A program made the translations under genes and the position numbers. A DNA stretch of 64,000 nt from the NCBI RefSeq assembly GCF_009749525.1, contig NZ_WOAC01000023.1, forward strand, positions 1 through 64,000, written 5' to 3'. Positions within the stretch are counted from its first letter, which is position 1; every line of letters begins with the position of its first letter. This document shows positions 58,087-64,000 of this stretch, in pieces. Under the pieces are notes generated by a model, which had not been told where the DNA came from, did not search any database, and saw only the letters and a program-made list of their open reading frames with translations. The DNA comes from Mesorhizobium xinjiangense (GTDB lineage Bacteria > Pseudomonadota > Alphaproteobacteria > Rhizobiales > Rhizobiaceae).

Positions 58087-60645
58087 ATGCTTTATTTTAC
58101 GCGCTGGAAGACAATTCTCATTTGGCTGACGGTCCTCGTCGGCGTCGTGCTGGCGGCGCCGAACCTGGTTTCCCCGTCGACCCTGGCCTCGTTGCCGGAT
58201 TGGCTTCCCAAGCGCCAGATGACGCTCGGCCTCGATCTGCAGGGCGGTTCGCATATCCTGCTGCAGATCGAAAAGGACGATCTGATCAAGGAACGCCTGG
58301 AGACCACGCGCGATGATATTCGCCGCCTCCTGCGCGATGAACGCATCGGTTATACGGGCCTGTCGGGCACCAACAGAACGGTCCAGGTGCGCATCCGCGA
58401 TGCCGGCGACATGGAGCGGGCCAAGGAAGCGTTGTCGCAGCTCATCGAGCCGGTTTCGGCCGGCATTCTTGGTGCGACGACGGTAAGCGAACTGACGCTC
58501 GATGAACCTGAGCCAGGCCTGATGCGCTATACGCTGACCGACGAAGGCATCGACTACCGCGTGTCGGCCGCCCTTTCGCAGTCGATCGAGGTCGTCAGCC
58601 GCCGCGTCAACGAGTTGGGCACGACGGAGCCGATCATCCAGCGCCAGGGCAGCGACCGCATCCTGGTCCAGGTTCCCGGCCTCGGTGATCCGGAGCGCCT
58701 GAAGGACATTCTCGGCCAGACCGCCAAGCTGACATTCCGGATGGTCGACCAGTCGGTGCCGGTTCAGGAGGCCATCGAAGGGCGTCCGCCGGCCGGCACG
58801 AGCGTCCTTTATTCGACCGACGATCCGCCGGTTCCCTATCTGATCGAGAATCGCGTCATCGTTTCGGGCGAGAACCTGGTGGACGCACAGGCGACATTCG
58901 ATCAACGGACCAATGAACCGGTCGTCTCGTTCCGCTTCGACACGCGCGGTGCGACCCGCTTCGGCCAGGCCACGCAGGAGAATGTCGGCCGGCTGTTTGC
59001 CATCATCCTCGACGATCAGGTGATCTCCGCGCCGCAGATCCGTGAGCCGATCCTTGGCGGCACGGGGCAGATTTCGGGCAACTTCACCGTCCAGAGCGCC
59101 AACGACCTGGCCGTTCTTCTGCGCGCTGGTGCGCTTCCCGCGACGCTGACCATCATCGAGGAACGCACGGTCGGCCCGAGCCTCGGCGCGGACTCCATCG
59201 AAGCGGGCAAGATCGCCGCCATCATCGCCGGCATGTTGGTCGTCGTCTTCATGGTTCTGGCCTATGGCAAGATCGGGATCATCGCCAACATCGCGTTGAT
59301 CGCCAACCTGACCATGATCGTCGGTGTCCTGTCCTTCCTCGGGGCGACGCTGACGCTACCCGGCATCGCCGGCATCGTGCTGACCATGGGTATGGCCGTC
59401 GATTCCAACATCATCATCTTCGAGCGCGTGCGTGAGGAGCGCGCCCAGGGCCGGTCGGTCATCCAGGCGCTGGATGCAGGCTTCCGCCACGCAGTCTCGA
59501 CCATTGTCGATGCCAACGTGACGACATTCATCGCCGCGGCGATCATGTTCTATCTGGGATCGGGCCCGGTGCGTGGCTTTGCCGTTACGCTGGCGATCGG
59601 CATCGTGACCACCGTTTTCACGGCCTTTGTCGTTACACGGTGGCTGATTGCCTTCTGGGTGCGCCGGGCAAGGCCGACGGAGTTGCCGCGCGGTCCGGTC
59701 AAGTTCGTGCCCGACGACACGAAGGTTCCCTTCATGTCGGTGCGCAAATTCGCGTTCACCTTGTCTGCACTGGCTTCCATTGCCACCGTCGTCCTGTTCA
59801 TGACGGTCAATATGAATCTCGGCATCGACTTCCGCGGCGGATCGATTGTCGAGGTTCAGGCCAAGAGCGGCAATGCCGACATTGCCGACGTGCGCGGCCG
59901 GCTGACCGACCTCAATCTGGGTGAAGTGCAGGTCCAGGAGTTCGGCAGCCCGCGTGAACTGCTGATCCGCATCGGCACGCAGGAAGGCGGAGACAACGCG
60001 GAACAGTCGGCTTTGACGAATGTCCAGGACGAGCTTGCCGCCGACTACGAGTTCCGACGCGTCGAAGTGGTCGGTCCGACGATTTCGGCCGAACTGGCGC
60101 GCGCCGGAACGATCGCCGTCATCGTGTCGCTGTTCGCCATGTTGGTCTATATCTGGCTGCGCTTCGAATGGCAGTTCGCCGTCGGCGCCATCGTCGCCAC
60201 GCTGCACGATGTGATCATGGTGATCGGCTTCTATGTGGTGATGGGGCTCGAATTCAACCTGACCAGCATTGCGGCCGTGTTGACGGTGGTGGGCTACTCC
60301 ATCAACGACACGGTGGTGGTCTACGACCGCATTCGCGAGAATCTGCGCCGGTTCAAGAAGATGCCGCTCGACGAGCTGATCAATCTCACGATCAATCAGA
60401 CCTTGTCGCGCACCACAATGACCGCTGGAACGACGCTTCTCGCTCTCCTGGCGCTCTACTTGTTTGGCGGCGAAGTCATTTCCTCGTTCACGCAGGCCAT
60501 GATTTTCGGTGTGATTATCGGCACCTACTCGTCGATCTTCGTGGCGGGGCCGCTCTTGATCCTGTTCAAGCTGCGGCCGCAGGCCGTGGGGCAGGGACAG
60601 GCCAAGGTGGCGGAGGACTCCTCGATCACGCCAACCAAGGCGTAA
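58087..60645 (+). CDS. secDF: Fused protein-export membrane protein SecD-SecF
   Basis: Uses proton motive force to pull preproteins through SecYEG. The 852-residue single chain joins SecD (about 1-535, GLDLQGGSHILLQIE, FGQATQENVGRLFAIILDDQ, GIVLTMGMAVDSNIIIFERV) and SecF (about 555-835, MNLGIDFRGGSIVEVQ, VLTVVGYSINDTVVVYDRIR). Each half has six helices and a periplasmic domain. Fusion occurs in several alphaproteobacteria and Gram-positives. The next gene starts four bases after the stop. Confidence 0.95.
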   Translation: MLYFTRWKTILIWLTVLVGVVLAAPNLVSPSTLASLPDWLPKRQMTLGLDLQGGSHILLQIEKDDLIKERLETTRDDIRRLLRDERIGYTGLSGTNRTVQVRIRDAGDMERAKEALSQLIEPVSAGILGATTVSELTLDEPEPGLMRYTLTDEGIDYRVSAALSQSIEVVSRRVNELGTTEPIIQRQGSDRILVQVPGLGDPERLKDILGQTAKLTFRMVDQSVPVQEAIEGRPPAGTSVLYSTDDPPVPYLIENRVIVSGENLVDAQATFDQRTNEPVVSFRFDTRGATRFGQATQENVGRLFAIILDDQVISAPQIREPILGGTGQISGNFTVQSANDLAVLLRAGALPATLTIIEERTVGPSLGADSIEAGKIAAIIAGMLVVVFMVLAYGKIGIIANIALIANLTMIVGVLSFLGATLTLPGIAGIVLTMGMAVDSNIIIFERVREERAQGRSVIQALDAGFRHAVSTIVDANVTTFIAAAIMFYLGSGPVRGFAVTLAIGIVTTVFTAFVVTRWLIAFWVRRARPTELPRGPVKFVPDDTKVPFMSVRKFAFTLSALASIATVVLFMTVNMNLGIDFRGGSIVEVQAKSGNADIADVRGRLTDLNLGEVQVQEFGSPRELLIRIGTQEGGDNAEQSALTNVQDELAADYEFRRVEVVGPTISAELARAGTIAVIVSLFAMLVYIWLRFEWQFAVGAIVATLHDVIMVIGFYVVMGLEFNLTSIAAVLTVVGYSINDTVVVYDRIRENLRRFKKMPLDELINLTINQTLSRTTMTAGTTLLALLALYLFGGEVISSFTQAMIFGVIIGTYSSIFVAGPLLILFKLRPQAVGQGQAKVAEDSSITPTKA

Positions 60646-60649
60646 TTCC

Positions 60650-61039
60650 GTGGCTGCCGGCATCGTCATTCGCCAGGCGCATTTTCCGGGGCGTCCGGCG
60701 ATCGAGGCATATGGCAATGGCGGCTTCCGCTTTGCCGATATGTCGCATCGCGGTTCCATCCTTTGTCTGCCTTCGGGTGTTCATGGCTGGGAGCCGGACG
60801 ATCCCGAAGCATTGGCCGAACGGGATTTCGCGCGTCTCCTCGACGAGGCGGGCGAGATCGAGATCCTGCTGGTCGGAATGGGCCGGGACCTGAAGCCGCT
60901 GCCGAAGGCGCTGCGCGAGACGCTGAAGGCGGCGGGCATCGCGGCCGAGCCCATGTCGACCGGGGCGGCCGTGCGTACCTACAACGTCCTTCTGGCCGAG
61001 GACCGTGCGGTTGCCGCCGCCCTCATTGCCGTCGACTGA
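60650..61039 (+). CDS. Mth938-domain (DUF498) protein
   Basis: A 129-residue protein of the Mth938/NDUFAF3 fold: EAYGNGGFRFADMSHRGSIL, then ILLVGMGRDLKPLPKALRE and MSTGAAVRTYNVLLAEDR. The mitochondrial relative NDUFAF3 helps assemble complex I. It starts with GTG at 60650, four bases after secDF, and the next gene begins two bases after its stop, so it is translationally linked to both. The next gene resembles NDUFAF6, another complex I assembly factor, which makes the pairing notable. Confidence 0.9.
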   Translation: MAAGIVIRQAHFPGRPAIEAYGNGGFRFADMSHRGSILCLPSGVHGWEPDDPEALAERDFARLLDEAGEIEILLVGMGRDLKPLPKALRETLKAAGIAAEPMSTGAAVRTYNVLLAEDRAVAAALIAVD

Positions 61040-61040
61040 C

Positions 61041-61868
61041 ATGACAGAATCTCTGGCGCATGCAATGGCGACCCTGCGCGAGGGCGATCGCGACCGTTAT
61101 CTGTCGATCCTCTATGCACCCGAGGACCGCCGAAAGGCACTGGCGGCGCTCTACGCCTTCAATGTCGAGATCGCGCGCGTGCGCGATCTGATCCATGAGC
61201 CGCTGCCCGGCGAGATCAGGCTGCAATGGTGGCGCGATGCGATTGCCGGCGGCCAGCCGACGACCGGCAATCCGCTTGCTGATGCGCTCATCCAAACCAT
61301 CAGCCGGCATGATCTGCCGCCGGACGCCTTCGACAACTATATCGAGGCGCGCATCTTCGATCTCTACGACGATCCGATGACCGATCGGAATATGCTGGAG
61401 GGCTATTGCGGCGAGACGGCCTCGACGCTGATCCAGCTTGCCGCGATGATTCTCGACCGCGCGGCCGCGCCGTCATATGCGGCCCTGGCCGGTCATGCCG
61501 GCTGCGCCCAGGCGATTGCCGGCCTGATGCGCCTCCTGCCGGTCCACTGCATGCGCGGGCAGTGCTACATCCCGGCCGATATCTTGGCCGCGGCCGGCAC
61601 CGACCGCGAGGCGATGCTGTCGGCTGCCGCCGGAGAAAACGAAAAGCAGGCCGTACTCGCCATGGTGGCGCTCGGCCGCGAGCATCTTGCCCGTTTCGAG
61701 AAAGACGCCGGCGCGCTGCCCGACACACTCAGGCCGGCCTTTTTGCCGGCGGGGCTTGCCGGGGCCTATCTCGACCGCGTCGCGCGCGCGCCTCTTTCCG
61801 GCGGCAGCGACATTCCGGCGATCAAAAAGCACTGGATCATGTTGCGCCGCGCGACACGCGGGTGGTGA
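61041..61868 (+). CDS. Squalene/phytoene synthase-family protein (NDUFAF6-like)
   Basis: A 275-residue protein of the trans-isoprenyl diphosphate synthase fold. The family stretches AALYAFNVEIARVRDLI, EIRLQWWRDAI and GYCGETASTLIQLAA are present. The aspartate-rich motifs DxxxD needed for prenyl diphosphate binding are not clear, so it may not be an active synthase. It resembles the mitochondrial complex I factor NDUFAF6. There is no hopanoid or carotenoid cluster nearby. It is the last gene of the yajC-secDF unit. Confidence 0.85.
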   Translation: MTESLAHAMATLREGDRDRYLSILYAPEDRRKALAALYAFNVEIARVRDLIHEPLPGEIRLQWWRDAIAGGQPTTGNPLADALIQTISRHDLPPDAFDNYIEARIFDLYDDPMTDRNMLEGYCGETASTLIQLAAMILDRAAAPSYAALAGHAGCAQAIAGLMRLLPVHCMRGQCYIPADILAAAGTDREAMLSAAAGENEKQAVLAMVALGREHLARFEKDAGALPDTLRPAFLPAGLAGAYLDRVARAPLSGGSDIPAIKKHWIMLRRATRGW

Positions 61869-61889
61869 GGAAGGCAACGGGAAAATGGG

Positions 61890-63299
61890 CTACTCGGCAG
61901 CTTCGGCCTGCGGCGGCATGCCCAACCAGGCCCGGCAGTCGGCCAGGGCGCGCGCCGAAATCGCCTTCTTCTTGGCGATCGCCTTTTCCTTGCCGCGCAG
62001 GCGCTTTCCTTCCGGCTTGGGAACCTCGACCGGCGGAAACAGGCCGAAATTGACGTTCATCGGCTGGAAGGAGCGTTTTCCCGGTTCGTCCTCGGAGACG
62101 ATATGTCCGCCGGTGATGTGGCCGAGCAGGGCGCCGAAGGCGGTGGTTTCCGGGGGCAGATCCGGCGCCCGGCCAAGCCGATCGGCGACGGCGAAGCGCC
62201 CGGCGATGAGGCCGATGGCGGCCGATTCGACATAGCCCTCGCAGCCGGTGATCTGTCCGGCAAAACGCAGGCCGGGCCGCGTCTTCAATTGCAGCGAGTT
62301 GTCGAGCAGCACCGGCGAATTGATGTAGGTGTTGCGATGCAGCCCGCCGAGGCGCGCAAATTCCGCATTCTCAAGACCCGGAATCATGCGGAAGATGTGC
62401 ACCTGCTCGCCATACTTCAGTTTCGTCTGGAAACCGACCATGTTGTAGAGTGTGCCCAGCGCATTGTCCTGGCGAAGCTGTACGACCGCATATGGCTTGA
62501 CCGAGGGATCGTGGCTGTTGGTCAGGCCCATCGGCTTCATCGGTCCGTGGCGCAAGGTTTCCACGCCGCGCTCGGCCATGATCTCGATCGGCAGGCAGCC
62601 GTCGAAATAGGGTGTGCCTTCCCACTGCTTGAATTCCGTCTTGGCGCCGTCGATAAGCGCCTGGACGAAGTCCAGATACTGCTCCTTGGAAAGCGGGCAG
62701 TTGATGTAATCCTTGCCCGTTCCGCCTGGACCGACCTTGTCGTAGCGTGACTGGAACCAGCAAACATCCATGTCGATGGAGTCGAAGTGGACGATGGGCG
62801 CGATGGCGTCGAAAAAGGCCAGCGCGTCGGCATCGGTTTCGCTCGCGATGGCTTGGGCGAGGGAGGGTGCGGTGAGCGGCCCGGTGGCGATGATCGCCTG
62901 ATCCCAGTCGGCGGGCGGCAGGCCGGCAATTTCCTCGCGCGCAATGGTGACGAGCGGGTGGTCTTCCAGCTTCGCCGTCACGGCGGCGGAAAATCCGTCG
63001 CGGTCGACCGCCAGGGCGCCGCCGGCCGGCACCTGGTTGCTGTCGCCGGCCGCCATGATGAGCGAATTGGCAAGCCGCATCTCGGCATGCAGCAGCCCGA
63101 CTGCATTGGCCTCGGCATCGTCGGAGCGGAAGGAATTGGAACAGACCAGTTCGGCCAGCGCATCGGTCTTGTGTGCATCGGTGCCGCGCACGCCGCGCAT
63201 TTCGTGCAGGGTGACGGGCAGGCCGGCCGACGCGATCTGCCAGGCTGCTTCCGAACCGGCGAGACCGCCGCCAATGACATGTATGGGCTTTGTCGACAT
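61890..63299 (-). CDS. trmFO: Methylenetetrahydrofolate--tRNA-(uracil-5-)-methyltransferase
   Basis: Forms m5U54 in the T-loop of tRNA with folate as carbon donor and FADH2 as reductant. The 469 residues contain the FAD Rossmann motif [12 protein letters not shown] (10-21), [27 protein letters not shown] and GRDYIN-like [14 protein letters not shown]. The family C-terminal motif HITGG is within [14 protein letters not shown] Lys-rich tail ([18 protein letters not shown]) is present. It is convergent with the squalene-synthase-like gene. Confidence 0.95.
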   Translation of the reverse strand: MSTKPIHVIGGGLAGSEAAWQIASAGLPVTLHEMRGVRGTDAHKTDALAELVCSNSFRSDDAEANAVGLLHAEMRLANSLIMAAGDSNQVPAGGALAVDRDGFSAAVTAKLEDHPLVTIAREEIAGLPPADWDQAIIATGPLTAPSLAQAIASETDADALAFFDAIAPIVHFDSIDMDVCWFQSRYDKVGPGGTGKDYINCPLSKEQYLDFVQALIDGAKTEFKQWEGTPYFDGCLPIEIMAERGVETLRHGPMKPMGLTNSHDPSVKPYAVVQLRQDNALGTLYNMVGFQTKLKYGEQVHIFRMIPGLENAEFARLGGLHRNTYINSPVLLDNSLQLKTRPGLRFAGQITGCEGYVESAAIGLIAGRFAVADRLGRAPDLPPETTAFGALLGHITGGHIVSEDEPGKRSFQPMNVNFGLFPPVEVPKPEGKRLRGKEKAIAKKKAISARALADCRAWLGMPPQAEAAE

Positions 63300-63430
63300 G
63301 GCTTACGACATAAGCGCCGCGCGGCGCTTTTGCAATCGTCGGGTCGAGCGATGTGCGGACCGTCGAACGCACGGCGCGGCCAATTTGCCGCGCTTGCGCA
63401 AATGTGCGCTGCGGCATAGAGAATTTCTTT

Positions 63431-64000
63431 ATGAAGTCATTGATTCCTGCCGTCTTTGTTCCGCTCCTGGCCGCTGTTCTTGCCGGGTGCAATACGCATT
63501 CCAGCAACTATGAAGATGTCGCGGCCAATTCCAGCACGCAAAGCTTCGCCGTGTGCAGCGGATTTGACTGCTACTGGCGCACCAAGGTGCCGGTGACGCG
63601 GCGCGACGCCAATCGCTATGCGGCGATCATGGCGGCCGGCCGCTCCTCGCCCGACGCCGAGCGAAAGGCCGTGGCAAAGGCCGTCGTCTATTTCGAGAAG
63701 AGCAACGCCGCCTTTCTCGGCCACACCGACACGCCGATGTCGCAGTTCCGCAATGCCGGAAAGAAAGGCGAGATGGACTGCATCGACGAGGGGACCAATA
63801 CCCAGTCCCTGTTGCGCTATCTCGATCGGCGGGGCCTGCTCAGGCATCATTCCGCCGGCCCGACGATCACCCGCGGCTTCATTCTGGATGGTCAGTTTCC
63901 GCATGTAACGGCGGTGCTGATCGAGGAGAACGGGTTCAGATGGTCCGTCGACAGCTGGCCGACCGAAGTGGGGCAGGAGCCGGAGATCATGAGCGTCGAA
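63431..64000 (+). CDS. Lipoprotein, hypothetical (cut by window end)
   Basis: From the ATG at 63431 the frame stays open for 190 codons to the window edge. It encodes MKSLIPAVFVPLLAAVLAGC, a clear lipoprotein signal with lipobox LAGC (Cys20). The following region includes AVCSGFDCYWRTKVPVTRRD and a conserved-looking EMDCIDEGTNTQSLLRYLDR and VTAVLIEENGFRWSVDSWPT. Three cysteines lie in the mature part. It resembles hypothetical lipoproteins common in Hyphomicrobiales; the function is unknown. The 3' end lies outside the window. Confidence 0.8.
   Translation, partial: MKSLIPAVFVPLLAAVLAGCNTHSSNYEDVAANSSTQSFAVCSGFDCYWRTKVPVTRRDANRYAAIMAAGRSSPDAERKAVAKAVVYFEKSNAAFLGHTDTPMSQFRNAGKKGEMDCIDEGTNTQSLLRYLDRRGLLRHHSAGPTITRGFILDGQFPHVTAVLIEENGFRWSVDSWPTEVGQEPEIMSVE

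Noticed and set aside
61041-61868. Hopanoid or carotenoid synthesis gene
   Set aside because: The family fold is right, but the Asp-rich motifs are unclear and no isoprenoid genes adjoin; an NDUFAF6-like role fits better.

Overview
The window is a high-GC, gene-dense chromosomal segment of an alphaproteobacterium. It most likely comes from the Hyphomicrobiales (Rhizobiales), near Phyllobacteriaceae/Mesorhizobium-like genera. Supporting gene content includes an ExoR-type Sel1-repeat periplasmic regulator, a PopZ (DUF2497) polarity protein next to valS, an IalB-family protein, the recG/sdhE/mfd cluster, and a long erpA-dgt-argS-SPOR-nagZ-scpAB-tatABC-serS-surE-pcm-nlpD-yajC-secDF block. The genus assignment is inference from gene content and order only.

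Layout. 0-11.8 kb is a patchwork: a pair of back-to-back palindromes, alanine dehydrogenase with a divergent Lrp/AsnC regulator, a Tat-exported CpdB-type nucleotidase, a small HTH gene, an acyltransferase-3/SGNH surface-polymer acylase, a MITE-like element and a RIME-like repeat, a SorA/SorB-type sulfite dehydrogenase pair, and several tiny membrane proteins. At 11.8-14.3 kb a tRNA-Lys(UUU) gene is followed by a compact HxlR regulator/NmrA-family oxidoreductase unit. This unit is bracketed by an exact 29-bp direct repeat and its intergenic region holds two matched palindromic operators. It is the clearest candidate for a transferred module.

14.4-32.9 kb carries ccdA, glmU-glmS (UDP-GlcNAc supply), a DUF502 protein, recG, sdhE, mfd, a FrnE-like DsbA protein, an orphan YejA-type solute-binding protein, an IalB protein, popZ and valS. 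33.2-39.6 kb carries a TerC-family protein, ilvD, exoR, a small secreted protein with a triplicated hexapeptide, xthA and an NCS2 nucleobase permease.

39.7-61.9 kb is a nearly continuous housekeeping block. It covers Fe-S insertion (erpA), dNTP hydrolysis (dgt), arginyl- and seryl-tRNA synthetases, a very large acidic SPOR-domain protein, NagZ, condensin partners ScpA/ScpB, an FbpC/PotA-type ATPase, the complete Tat translocase, SurE/Pcm stress repair, a degenerate LysM-LytM lipoprotein (NlpD type), a DUF815 ATPase, the Sec accessory proteins YajC and fused SecDF, an Mth938-domain protein and a squalene/phytoene-synthase-like protein. 61.9-64 kb holds trmFO and a lipoprotein gene cut by the window end.

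The core genes appear intact. I found no CRISPR array, prophage, complete insertion sequence or rRNA gene, and no clear novel multi-gene system. The most interesting material is the repeat-flanked HxlR/NmrA island and the dispersed palindromic elements, several of which lie exactly at gene stop codons.
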